Shown here piece by piece: positions 48,589 to 62,900 of a stretch of DNA of 64,000 nucleotides. Where the stretch lies: assembly GCA_905183005.1 (NCBI GenBank), contig CAJJDO010000080.1, positions 1 to 64,000 on the forward strand, given 5' to 3'. The notes below the pieces were generated by a model that made no database searches, was not told the DNA's origin, and saw nothing but the letters and a program-made list of their open reading frames with translations. The stretch comes from Paramecium pentaurelia. Lineage: Eukaryota > Ciliophora > Oligohymenophorea > Peniculida > Parameciidae. The position numbers and the translations under genes are program-made. Position 1 is the stretch's first letter; each line of letters opens with the position of its first letter.

Positions 48589-49228
48589 ATATTAATAATA
48601 AATAAATTATTCTATAAATTTATTCTATTTAATTAAATGATATTATATTATGACAATTAAAGATTATATATAAAATCTTATATATAAATATGCATCATAA
48701 TACTACAGTTAATATTCCATCTGATAATTCAAATAAGAATTTATCAACTTCAGTCTAAAAACTTTCAATACAACTTTTATCAGATTTAATCTAGATATAA
48801 TAATAAATATTACTTCCAATAAAACTTCAGTTGAATTAGATTAGGTTGAAATGTTTTTAAATAAGATAATAATCCAATGTTTATTGTTTTAGATACATTT
48901 TATGAAATCAAATCAAGATTTAAGTTTTATTTAATTGAATATTAAAATACTTTATTTGTGAAGATAACAGTAGCAAATGGTTATTATAATAATTTTTTAT
49001 ATTTATATAAATGCTACACATTATAAAATAATTTTTGTTAAATTTAACTTTTGTAGCATTTATATAAATAATATCCTTCTAGGGATACTTTAAAATTAGT
49101 GAAGCATCATAGATGATATAAAATGTATTTTAAATAATTCTATGAAAAATAGAAAATTGGTTAGGTATATGAAATTTCAAGCATACTAATTTTGTAATTC
49201 TATATTCTGATAGCAAAGTATATCAATT
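48589..49228. other. Spacer between duplicated units; possible small ORF
   Basis: The first 130 bp resemble the flank at 63849-64000. An ATG near 48690 begins MHHNTTVNIPSDNSNKNLST, but this frame ends in TGA near 48905. A second frame (NPMFIVLDTFYEIKSRFKFY) stays open to about 49117. No standard intron joins them, so this may be a gene fragment. In the matching flank at the window end the ATG reads ATA. Contains an inverted repeat at 49000-49070. Confidence 0.4.
49000..49070. repeat. 19-bp perfect inverted repeat with 33-nt loop
   Basis: The left arm 49000-49018 (ending AAATGCTACA) is the exact reverse complement of the right arm 49052-49070 (starting TGTAGCATTT). The loop is AT-rich. It could form a hairpin in RNA or a cruciform. 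It lies about 155 bp before the duplicated Arf-GEF fragment begins. No flanking target-site duplication was identified. Confidence 0.8.
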
Positions 49229-49314
49229 ATAGAAGATGTTATTAGATAATAATATTGGCAATGCGACAATTAACGTAATTAATCTACTATCCTTAAGCAA
49301 TTTGACCTACCTTC

Positions 49315-50637
49315 TCAAAATATAATTTCTAATTGTATTTATAAGAGATCTCTTGCATGAAATATTAATAATAATAATATTTTAAATGTAGTAGTTGATG
49401 TTCTTTTATTTTTCAAATTTAAGCATATCATATTTATAAAATTCTCATCAAAATTTAATTATTAAATATGTAATGGATAAGATTCTATAATATATAAAAT
49501 AAAATCCAAACAAACTTCTTTCTTAATATTTTTATCTTTATTAGCTTTTGATGATAAATATTTGAAAATAATTTAACAATCATCATTCCTACTCTATTAT
49601 CCACTCTACATAATTTTAATATTTTCAATCATTTCAAAATGTTTCTTTTTACAAGGTACTGAACATACAGGCACTCTAGTATCTTTACAAAAATAAGGAG
49701 CTGGTTATCTACATAAAATACACCAACCAAATTTTCCTGATGTAATTCCATTTTCAACAACCTTTACTTCTATATAATTTTTGTATTTAATATCTTCTGC
49801 TTCCCATGCTTAAGGAACAGATGCTATAGGAATATTTGCTTATCCAGTTTTTATTCTTTCATTATATAAAATAACATCATCTACCATATGTCTCAATGTG
49901 ATTGACACATATTCAACAATATCTCCATCTGATATTGCTACTTCTTCTATCTCTTTAGGTTCATCATAAAATGAATTCCATGACAAACCTTTATTCAACA
50001 TATTTTCCATATCAACTTTTACTTGACTATTATCATATACACTCTTTATGGCCTATTTGATACTATTCTTTATAGAACCCATTCCTAATTTATAAAGATG
50101 TAAATAAGCTTTAAATGTAGACAATAATGTCTCTCCACTAATAATCAATCTTTATTATTTAAATAATGCATCTATGCATTTTACAATCAAATAATGTAAA
50201 TTTTCATCTTACAATTTAGTACAGCTTATTATGGATTCTACAATTGAATCTATGAGCATCCTATCTTTCTATTTACCCTTTTCAAATTCTAAGTAATCAT
50301 AAGAATAACCATCTATAAAGTTTTATGATATCAATTTCTTAAAATAGAGGGAAATTATACTTCAAGATCATAGAGGCAACATTCAGTAATTTTATTATGT
50401 TTGATATCGATACAATATTTATAGATGATGAAATACTTATTGGCATTTGTTGCAAACCTATTAACATCATTTTTTGTCTATTCAATTTGCTCTTATTATT
50501 AAATTATTAATACCTAATGATTTATCAATCAATGTCTTAAGACTAACCATTTATTTTGGAAGAAGCTTAAGGAGCTTATTTAATGAACTAGTGAGCAATT
50601 CTTGATAAATAACATGACTGTCTTAATTTTAATTCAT
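49315..50637 (-). pseudogene. Truncated duplicate of the Arf-GEF (N-terminal part only)
   Basis: A copy of 31698-33015 (offset about 17,622) starts at the same ATG (50637, minus). It keeps the first introns, the DCB-like region and the CILC...C...C cysteine cluster with few differences. About 150 bp present in the intact gene (roughly 31548-31697) are deleted. The junction creates an in-frame TGA (complement of 49315-49317), so the product would be about 420 residues without a Sec7 domain. A further stretch of Arf-GEF-like sequence continues to about 49226. It could still be translated as a short DCB/HUS-only protein, but it cannot be an exchange factor. Confidence 0.8.
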
Positions 50638-50993
50638 TTTAATTATAATTATTTATAAAATAATATTAATAATGTTTATTAATTTAATATAAATATTAAT
50701 TTTTTACAAAAACTCATTATTTACAAAAAAAGTTATAGACTAAATGTTTTACATAATATTTTATAAAAGAATATAAACAAATTTTAGTTATATTAATAAT
50801 TGTTTTACGAAAAATATTAGAAACACATTTATGATGTACTAACTCAATATTATCTAAATGAAAATCTTTATTGTATGTGCTTTCATTTATTATTATTTTT
50901 CACGAATGGAAAAATATAATAAAAATAGTATAATTATCATAACTAATATTTATAACTCTCGTTAATATTGTAATATAACTTTCATTATTTAAA
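50638..50993. promoter_or_regulatory. Shared divergent promoter region (copy 2)
   Basis: 356 bp, the counterpart of 33016-33372, between the truncated Arf-GEF copy and NACHT-WD40 copy 2. It is diverged more than the adjoining coding sequence but still alignable by eye (for example the shared TTTACATAATATT near 33127 and 50748). Confidence 0.5.
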
Positions 50994-53900
50994 ATGATCA
51001 CCTATTGTTTGAAAAAAGATGATAAAATTTAAGTTAATCAGAGTTTGAAAAAGCTTTAGCCTTTAAGCTGCTAAAAATGTATCAAAAATATTCAATACAA
51101 TTTTTCATTATAATTTACAAGATTAAGTAATTGCAATTTTTATTCTTAAGATTGTGCTAACAATGATTTTAAGAAATTAAGAGGAGGAGGATGTGGATTA
51201 TCAGTTGGATAAGTAGTAGAAAATTAGAAATTAGATTAACAATTACAGAAGAGTTAAGATTAAATAACCTCAAAATAATTACCCAATAATTTTTCAGCTA
51301 ACCTTATTGAATCCTTTAAGTTGATAGTAGATGAAGCTCGACTCTTTTGTGAAGCAAATAAGAGGAATGAAATAATAAAGAAAATATAATGGTTGATATA
51401 TAATAGAGAATACTTGAATTATTATTGTTGTGACGAGTAAGCAAATAAAGCTATTTATGAAACAGCAAAAACTAATTTTGAAAGTTTATTAAAAGTGCTT
51501 ATCACCTATTTAAGAAACTCTGGATTTATTTGCTATTAAATATTATTGATTTGTAATGAATTGTTAAGAATTATGTATGTATTCTAATTTAGAGAAAAAA
51601 AGAGATTTTTAAAAGATGAAGATAAATAAAATTACATATAAAAATTATCAGAATTTGAAACATAATTAGAAATTGAATAAGCAAATGTTTGGAAAACAGG
51701 ATTTGAATTTGAAATTAAAATTATGAAAATCATGATTATTAATTAAAAAACTGATTCTACTGAAGGATAAGATACACTAATAAATTTTTTTAAGGAAGCA
51801 GGAAAATCAATTATATCATTATCACCATCTGAAGATTTACTTTCCACAATAATAGAAGGGGGCAAGTATCTTTTAAAAAAAGGAATTGAAAAAAAATTAT
51901 ATCCAATAGAAACTTATTAAACTTATTACTTATTCTAATTGATAAAATGGTCAATCATAAAATCATTAAAATCTCAACTTTCTGTTTACAAATAAATATC
52001 ATAATTAAAAGATATTTTTTAATAATATATATTTGTGTCTGATAATTGGATTATACATTTTAGTTGGATATAAATGATTATCGATATTATTGCTTATCGT
52101 CCTATCATAAATAAATCTGATATATCTATGAATTAATAAGACTAATAATTAATTAAATGGAATCAACTAATTGAAAATAATTTGATTCATTGTGTTACAT
52201 TTAAGGAGGATGAGGCAATTATGAATTTGTTTTTAAACTAAGAAAAATAAATATATGACATTGAATTAACTAGAGAATTGGATAAATTTAGTAAGAAAAA
52301 GTTTGTACTATTTAATTAATTTCTTTTAAAAGGAGATCTAACTCAAAATGTAAATTAATGGGACTATTATAAAGAATTCACATTTAAAAAGTAAAAGGAT
52401 AAAAAATAAGAAGATTATGAAATCATATTAGCAAGTTATGAAATCGAAATATTGTAAAAATTAATTAACAATTTAAAATCTTAGTAAGATGAATTATTAT
52501 CAATTCATTCAGGTATTATAGAATCATTTTAAACTTATTTTAAATAACCATCTTAAATGTTATTATAGATTATTTAAGATGATTAATAAGCAACTTAAAA
52601 GCAATTCTTACAAGTTTATAAATAATTGATCATTTTATCTAATTACTTTAAAGAATTATCTAAATTTGAAGTTTCTAAATTGGATTTGCTTAAGCCTTAC
52701 TTAGATAAATTTAAAAATAAAGAAAATCAAAAGAATTTACTTGATCTTAAAACAAAGATTGATAATTTTTAAAACACAGAACTTATTGAATTTATTGATC
52801 AACTTTTAAATAATTTCTTGATTGCTATTGAATTTACATGTATTACGCATGAAATGTAATAATTTTTAGACTCCAAAAATTAAACAGATTTAGAAAAATT
52901 AATTAAGAAACTTGATACTGACAAATCTTAAGAGAAGTTTTTAGGCTTTGAAATAGATAAATTTAAAAAAATATTTACAACATTTGAAAATAACTTTAAT
53001 TAATTTTACATAAATTTAAGATCATATAAAGAAAATTTTATAAAATTTATTCAAAAGGAGTTAGATATAAAGTCTATGACAATTTAAATATAAGATTAGA
53101 ACACCTTATAAATAATTGAATATTATTAATATAAAGATAAGAGTATCAATAAATTATTATTATAAAAATGGAAGGAGAAATATCAATTATTTGATTCTGA
53201 ATTAAGAACTTTAGAGAATGTATAGTAAAATTTTATTGATTGTAAGTCCATCATTATAACTTTATAATTCTTAAAATAATTCATTAATATATAAAGTTAA
53301 TAAATGATGATTATTAAATAATAATTAGAAAATTATAATTAACAAACTAATTTAACTTAAAATTAAGTGAATGTCGATAAAAAACAAACTATTAATGATA
53401 TTTTAACTTAATAATTATAAAAAATTGAACCGTTGATCATAGAAGATTTCAGTAAATCTGATTAAGAGACTATTGATTTTAATTTAAAAAGTCTATTAAG
53501 TTAAATAGAGTCTGATTTTAATTTAATTAAAAGTGAATGTTAGAAATAGGAAAATTAAGATAATAATCATTCAATACTCTCATTGTTAACAAATGCCTAA
53601 TTCATAATTCTATAAATATTAAATAAGAATACAGACTTATCGAATTAATAAGGTTTTTTGAAAAGCTATTAATAAAGTTTGAATGATTTTAATCAAAAAG
53701 CTAAAATAAATAAGGAAAAATTTGAAAACGAAGAAAATAAAGAAAAAGAAGAAAAAGAATAATAACTGAATGATTCATCTCTTATTTTGTTTAATAAAAT
53801 TTTGGATGATGATCAACAATTAATTATATCAATTAAAGAAATAAAAAAATAGTATAAATTCTATGAAAAACTATTAATTTTATAAATAGAATTAATACTC

Positions 53901-56900
53901 TAATAAAAGAATATTATAAAGGATAAAGTAATACTAGAGTAAGATTAACAGAACTAATAGTTAAGTAGTTAACCAGATAAATTGAATTAGATTAAAAAAA
54001 TAAAAGAGATGAGAGAGTAACATTTTAATTAAAAAGTAAAAGACTCTATTGAAAAACTATTTAACAACTTTGAAATTCAATTTAAAAATGATAATAAACT
54101 TATCATTAAATTAAAATTTACAGACTTTTTATAGTTTTTTTACTCTCTATCTAATTCTGAATATCAAAAAGGATTAAAAGCTGATCAAATAGAGGACTCT
54201 ATATGGCAGGATATAAAAAATACTTATAAGGAAACTAAAGACAAGGTGGTTGATTTGTTAGATTTTAAACCTGATCAAAAGGTTAGAGAAGGATTTGTCT
54301 ACAGCCTAATTAGACTTTAATATAGTGTTTAAGAATAAAAAGTTAAAGGTTTCTGTTGCCAATATCTACAATACATCTGGGTATTTGAAAAAGATTAAAG
54401 AGTTAGAAATTTATTGAAAAATAAAGAATTAGTTGAAATTTAAAAATAGTTATTTGCTTAGTATCTAGATAATTTGTCACTGACAATTAAAGATGAATTG
54501 AAGTTAAGAATGTAAAAGTTAGAAAGTCTACAATAAGAAATCAAGTTAGAAGGAAATTTATAAAAAAGAGAGGAACTTTAAATTTAATTAAAGAAGACTT
54601 ATGACGAATTAGATGAATCTTTAGATAATATTTCTGAAATGTCAGACAAAATGGACATTAGTCTTATATTTTTGAAAGACATATCAAAGGATGTAAAATA
54701 AATTAAAGCTTCAATTGATAATTTATAAGAGAGTATAAATTAAGTAGGTGATGATATACGTAAACTAAGAGGAAAGAGATATGATGAATTATTAGAAATA
54801 AGAAAATAAAAAATATTATTATAATCTAAATTAACTGAAGTAGATTCAGTTTATGTTTAATTAACAACTATTGAATATGATCCTATTAGTGGGTAAATTA
54901 TCAAATCTAATGATAATGAAATTAGAACTAAATTATTAAGTGAATAATAGAATGACTTTAAAGGAGAAGTAAATGAATTTATTTGGGATAAAAATAGTTA
55001 AAAAGATGTAATGTTAGTTTCAGGATTTGCAGGTTCTGGGAAAAGTAAAGCAGCTAGAAAAATTGAAGAATTTCTTTGGAAATAAAAAGGAACTTAATCA
55101 AAATGGATTCCAATATATGTATCACTTCCAACTCTTAAGAATCCTAAATTTAATTTATTTGAATAAGCATTAGAATCTGAAAATTATTAATTTGATAAAT
55201 ATTAGATAAAAGAATTTAGAGAAGCTATATAAACTTAAAAAGAATTCATTATTTTAATACTTGACAGTTATGATGAGATGAAATAAGATTGTATTTAATC
55301 AAATCTACTTTTGACAAATAAATTGATATAAGAATTTAATACAACTAATATATAGATGAAAGTTATTATAACAACAAGAAAAGAAATACTTAATACAGTT
55401 GGATATTAAACTTGGTTTTATGGATAAAGTCTATAATCTTTAAAAGAAGTTTAGTTATAAAATTTTAATGAAGATTAATAAAATGAATATTTGAATTAAT
55501 ATGTTGAGTTAAGTATTAAAAGGAAAATTAAGGAAATCTATGAATTTGTTAAATAAATTGCTGGACAAGGCTTTGATTTGGACGAATTCCTTAATATATG
55601 GGGTTTGATTTCATAATAAGTTAAGAATTATATCGAGAAATCTGAAATAAAGGGATTGGAAGGTATTTTCTTTAATAACACTGAAGAATTGATAATCGCA
55701 AAAATAAAAACCCATAAAACTCTTGAAATTTTAAAAGAAGAATAAACAACTACTTTAAGAAAGGATTTGCTAGCTTTGTGGAGTGCTAATAAATTTAAAT
55801 CATCTATTAAAAGTGTTAATATTGAAAATTTATTAACTACTCCATTTATGCTGGAAATTGTTGTTTAAGTTTTACCAAATATGACCAAAAAATATTAAGG
55901 ATCATAATAAATGAAAGAACTATTTATTAATAATTATTTAAAATTAAAAAAATAAGTGAGAATTTCCAAAATTACAAGAGAATTGTATCAAACAACAAAT
56001 TAATAATTAAAAAAGAATGAATAAGATGAAGAATAATAAATATCTTAAGAAAAGGAAGAAGAATATTAATAGAAAAATGAAAAAGCTAGAATAATTTAAA
56101 TTGTTGATATGCTTGATAATGAGAACTTTTTCTCAAAATATTAAATAGTTAGTTAACTAAATTATAAAGAAAATGCTATTATTATTGATAATACTAATAT
56201 TTCAATAGGTTCTAATGAAATTCAATTTATAATAATGGCATTATAAATGAAAAGATTTACAGTTTTTGAATTTTATGAAAGTTTTATTAATTTTTATCAT
56301 GAATAATAAATTCAAAAATAAAGAGAACTTGGTAAAATTTATAATTAGGATAGTTTTTCAATTGATATTTATTAATACTCTTATTCATTAGCCATAGATA
56401 TGACTATAAGGGAATTATCATAAATAGGTTATAAACCATTAGGAAAATTGGATTTAAAAAGCAATTATAAAATTGATTAAATTATTGATGATTGGTTGAA
56501 ATAATATTTTGATATTGAAGATGAATACAAGAAATTGATTAGAAGTTGTATTTTATTAAGTGCAAAGGGTAGTACTTTCTCATTTACACATAAATCAATA
56601 CAAGAATTCTTTGTTGCCAAATATATTTATGATCTTTTGACATCTCTAAATAGTTTTGAATCTAAAATCTTAAAAGATAAAGAAGAAAATTTAGAGAAAA
56701 ATAAAAAAATGTTAATAAATTCAGTATTTAATAATTCAAAATTTAATATCTCTACTGATAACTTTAGAGGATCAATAAATTTTATTAGAGAACATTTGAC
56801 TAATGTTGAAAATATTAATTCATAATTGATTGAAATAGTTAAGCTATCAAGGAGTAAAGATTATTGTAGAGCAGCTTCAAATAGTATTCCTTTATTAAGT

Positions 56901-59900
56901 TAAATGAATGTTTATTTGGAATCTTAAGACTTTAAAGGTATATAGTTGGCCAATACGGATATGTCAGGTCTAAGTTTATTTGATTGTGATTTAAGTAACT
57001 CAATATTTGAAAATGTTGATATTAATTCATGCAATTTTAATTTTGCTGATTTATCAAATATTAAATGGACAAATGTTATTTGTAAAGAAAAACCATTTTT
57101 ATAAGGACATCAAAATGGAGTTTTAGAAGTACGATTTTCACCTGATGGAAAATTTATTGTATCAATTGAAGAACAAGATAATAAAATTAAATTATGGGAT
57201 GCTGATAAATATTAATTCATCCAAGATTTAGTAGGTCATCAAGATAAGGTTAATACGATATCATTTTCATCAGATTCTCCAATGCTTTATTCAGGGAGTG
57301 ATGATGGCACTATCTTAAGATGGGATTTTAAGAATCCTTAATAAATTACTTCGGTTATTGTAGAAACTTTTGATAATAAGGTTTTAAAAGTAAAAATATC
57401 ATAGGATTCAAAAAAATTGTATTTATAAGATGATTAATTCAATTTTTTTATTTTAGATTTAACAAAAAATGGTAAAAGGGAAGAATATATTCCACTATTA
57501 AAAAAATGTGTTGATAAAGATGAAAAATTTATTGAAGTAACTGAAATGTCACAAATTTCAGAATTTGCCTTACATCCAAAAAAACCAAAAATAGCATTGG
57601 CTTATGACAAAGATGAATTGCCTGAAGGAAAAGATGAATAGGATACGGTTAGTACAATAAAATTAATAGACTATGTAACACTAGAACAATAATATCTTAA
57701 ATATAATAGATTAGTATCATAGTTTGAAAAAAAAATTTAAGGATAAGGTTTAGTATTTAGTGATGATGGGTAATATTTTGCAGTTGTTACTGATAATCAA
57801 GCGATTGTTTGGAATTACAAATAAAACACATACTAAATATAAATATAATTGTAATTCCAGAGAACAAACAAATCAAATTCTATTTTTTTTTCCTAAAAAA
57901 ATGAACTAGTTATTTGTGAACAAAATTTTGCATATAAATGCCAAAATTATTAGCCTTAGGAGAAGTAGGAATGCATTGAAATTTAGATTTCTCCTTTAGG
58001 CAACATAGCTGCAGCTGTTTATGAAAAAAAACTAAGTATATTAGATTTAAATACTCAAAATCCAATAAGTTCAATATCGTTTGATTTTTAGCCTAATACG
58101 ATACTTTTTTCTAAAAATGGTTCTAAATTGTCTTTATTTTTAAAAAATGAGGGGAGAGTTAAATAATTTAAAATTTTGGAAGTTTCCACTCTTAATACTA
58201 TATGTTTTATACCTATTTGGAATAAGTATTGGATTAATTACATATTATCTAATAATTTTGAAAAGCTATTTATTTAATATAAGGAAGAGTATAAGTATTT
58301 TGGTAAGCGTTAATACCATGCCAATGATGACTAATTCAAATTGGTAATATAAATAGACACAAATAAAATTCATAAAGAGATAGAAAATAAGGAATTCTGT
58401 ATAAGCAGTAAAAGATTTTGTGCTTAATATTAAAGTGGGGTTATAGCTTACATTAAATTAAATACTAATGCCATAAAAATATATGATTTAGATAAAAATT
58501 AAGAAATTGAAGAAGATATTTAATATGAAGAAAATGAAGTCTTGGACCTTTTATTTTCACCTACCCAAAAAGAATTAGCAGTTTTATATAAGAATGAGTT
58601 GCTTTTTTGGAATATAGAATCCAAGCCTTTCTAGATTAAAAATAAAATTATTTAGTTGGATTCTAATTTAAAATCTATTAATTATTCTCCAGATGGTTCT
58701 AGAATTGTATTAGAGTTTCAAAAATCATTTAATATCTATGAAGTCAAAAGCTGTAAACTATTAAAAACAGTTGAACATGATGATGCAAATACAAAAGTAT
58801 CAATTTCTTTAGATAATGATTTAATTGGGTATATTTAAGATACATAAATAATTATTTTGAGTCAAAAAAATAATTATAAATAAACAGTTTTATAAGGCCA
58901 TAATGTAGCAATCTATAATTTAATATTTACTCGTGATTAACAATCTATAATTTCAGCAGGCTCTGGTGAACTTATATTATGGGATTTATCTAAATTTCAG
59001 ATTAAAGATTAAAAAAACACTTATATAAAGGAATATTAAATAACATTTTCATACAGTACTCAATTACTAGTTTTATTTAAATAAAATTTAATGTAATTAT
59101 GGAAGTATTCTTAGAATTAATTAACATTTATTGGATCTTAAGTATTTGATTTTAGAATTAATGAGCTAAGCTTTATTCATGATGATTAGCATATTTTGAT
59201 TAAATAATCAGATACTGAGTTATTGTTATGTAATTTAGATAATTTTTAATATTTACATACATTTTAATTGAGTTTTGAGTAAGGGGCTATATCATCTGAT
59301 AATGTAATTGCATTAGCTGAAGAAGATAATAATATTAAATTATATTTAAATAACTTAGAAAAAGATGACTACTAGTTACAAGATTTCTCGTAAGTAAGAT
59401 ACTTAACATTTCTTGAGAATAAATAGAATTTATTATTTATTTAAGGATGGGAAAATATATATATATGGGATTTGATAAAAGGATAAAAAATATCTAAATT
59501 TCAATTATTTGAATATTAAACTGTAAAATAATTATAATTAAAAGGTGAAATATTAATTTCGTAAAATGAATACAATGTTTCTTTATGGGACTTAAGTGAT
59601 TTAAATAATATCAAAATATGTGGATTTCATAATAAAATTAATTGTTTTTCTATTTAAGACAATTAAGAATTTGGATTAGGGATAATTAATTAATAATGGA
59701 TTATTATTAAAAATATCTTTAATGTAGAATTAGCATTACCAGCCAATAAAAATGAATTAATTAGAAAAGTATTTATGTCTATAAAAAAATAATACTATAT
59801 TATTTTATCAACATAACTCTTCATTTTAGAGATTAATACAAAATAAATACATTAATTTGATAAAAGTGTATTTGCAGTTGCATATTGTGAAGAAAGAGAC

Positions 59901-62900
59901 TACATTGCAGTTTAAACATAATCAGAACTCTAATTAATTTAATTTTAATAAAATAGTTTTAACATCATCAGTTCAATTGATTTATAGAAGGAGAAATATT
60001 AATCATACAAAATAACTTTTACAAATGATGGACAAGGATTATCATTAAATTCATCTGATATGATTAAATGGTTTTCAATTACAAAAAATTAAAAAATAAT
60101 ATGCAGAGGTATGTTTGATAAAAAAGAGTTTAGAAAAATATAAGCATAAATATTTTGTGACAGAGGTTCTTCTAATAAATAATAATTACTTGCTGTTTTA
60201 GATTAAAATGAAAAAAAATTTAGAATTATTAACATCTAAAAATAAAAACAATTTGTATAGATTCAATTTAAATAAGTTTATTGTTAATAACCTTCATTAA
60301 GCTTTGAGTTAAGCTTTAACGAAGATAAAATATTCTTTCTGTTTGGTAAAGAATAAATATTTTCATTGGATATTAATAATTTTGAAAAAAAAGAGTTAAA
60401 TCATTATCGGTTCCTTGAAAATCGCTAAATAAGAGTAATTGGAAGTGATTCATTAGTGTTTGTAAAGGAAAAATACAAATAAGGCGATCTAATCATTTAA
60501 TATTAAGTATCAAAATCTTGTAATACTTAAATCACTTTAATTCAGGATATAACATACATGAATTATTTACCTTAATAATAATTATTAGCAATAAGTACAA
60601 AAAGTAATAATATTATCTTTTGGGATATCAAAGCTAAAAAGAATATTGGAACTCTAACGGGACATTAAGATACAATCAATCACATAACAGTTTCACCTTT
60701 TGATGGTGTACTTGCTTCAGTAAGTAAGGATAGACTAATAAAACTGTGGACTATTAATTAAAATGAATCTTCAGAAGTTCAATAAGGTCATTCATATTCT
60801 ATTAGTTCAATTGCATATTCATAAGATGGCCAATTACTTGCTTCTGGAGCTAAAAAAGGAGAAGAATAGGAAGTACCAATATTTCTTTGGGATGTTATTG
60901 ATAAAAAATTGATGATTCAACTAAAAAAACATAAATGTTCTATTACAAGTTTAGAATTCTCTTATTGTTCTAGATATTTAGTATCTGGAGATGATAATGG
61001 AATAATAGTATTTTGGAATATTGAATATCCTTAATTTGTAAAGGTTGTATATGTTATAAATGAATTTAACTGTTCTATTAATTCCATAAGTATTTCTAAA
61101 ACAGAATAAACCTTATTCGCAGTTTATAATTCAAATTTAATTATAAAATGGAATTATGAGTAAATTGAAAAATAAATAGATGAAAAACATTTAATTTTAA
61201 ATACAACATCTAAATTATACAGTTTTATTTAAAATGATTAATTTGTTTATTTTGATACAGACTAAAATAAATTAATAATTCATAATATAGAAACAAAAGA
61301 ATAAAAGTGTTTTTAAATGAAATCAAAAATTAACTAATTATAAACTTCAGAAGATGGTAATCTAATTTTGGGTTTATAATCTACAAAATATGAAAAAACT
61401 TACAATTTACTTTGTTTTTAAAAATAAGATATAAATACTTGGTATGAAAAATAGATTTTTGGATCATAGGCAGATTACTTTTTACTTTCTCCAGATAATA
61501 AATTTTTGTATTCTAGAGTTCTCACCTTTTTGTAATATTATTAAAACGAAAAATAACCAAAAGTTAATTATACAATCTATGATTTCTAAAGATTAAGTAA
61601 AGTAGAGAAAAAATTATTTTGTAAAATTAATGAAAATTCACTCATAAGGATTTTTGTGTCATATGATTTTACTTTAATTGCAGTAGTTATTAATAATCAA
61701 AGGTTAAAAATCTATGATAATTTAAAGTAATAATATATCAAAGAATTTAAAGAATGTCAAAATCCTGGATATGTTTAAATATCTAAAGATAATAAATATT
61801 TAGCTTATTTAGAGTTAAATGAATAAAATAAACCTGGCAATATAATCTTTGTATTTAATATTGAGGATCCATCAATCAAGAGAGATCTAAAATGTGATTA
61901 AAATGAAATAATAATTTACAAGTTCTCTGCTAAAGATTCAAATCAGATATATGCTTTATATAAAGATCAAACAGTAAGACATTGGGATTTAACGGATAAA
62001 TAACCTTCCATAAAAGCTGAGGTTACTTTATCTAAAAGTTTTGATTTTAAAAGTTCCTTCAAATTTTCACACAACCTTAATTTTTTAATCAATAGGAACT
62101 GGAACCAATAAAGTTTGATTATATGGGATTTTAGGAAAAAAGAAGAATTCATTATTAATGTTGAACAAAAATTTGACAATTTTTTTTGTTCTTAAAATGA
62201 AGATATTTATGCTGTTATTAGTGAACAACAAAAAGATATGGATTGCATTATAATATTTAAAGACAAAAAATAATCTAAAATAATTTAAAGAAAAAAATAA
62301 TAGGATACGATACTCACCATCGAGTTCTCACATAATGATGAGTAAATGATCATTTGTCAATTTATGTCTATATATCTTTACTAAATAGATGTAGAATTGA
62401 AAACTTAAATTCTAGGTTTTTGGTATTTAGATTTGACAATTTAAAACTGCTTTTTAAATCCTATGAATATGAGTTTAGTAATTTAAACATACAATGACCA
62501 ATCAATTTTTGAAATTTAATTAGAGCCAATAATTTTTAAATAGTATATCATCGAGTAAAACTAAGATTGCTAATATCGAATCTGTTGTTTTTCGCCTGAT
62601 AGTTAATATTTAGCTATTTTGTGCCCATATTTATAATTATAGAATTTACAAGATTGTTAAATGATTCATGAATTTAAGGAATATTAAGGAAGTGCCATAT
62701 CTTTTTAATCAATTGATATTTTAGTGATTGCAAATCAGTGTTAATTATAATTTTTCAACATTAAAAAGAATGAAAATAAAGTAGAAATAATAAAAATTAG
62801 GGAATTTTCATTCTAATCTAATATGTTTTAAATTGGATTCAGCTAAACTCATTTATTTATATTATTTAATGTTAAAAAAGATATAAATAAATCCCCAAAA

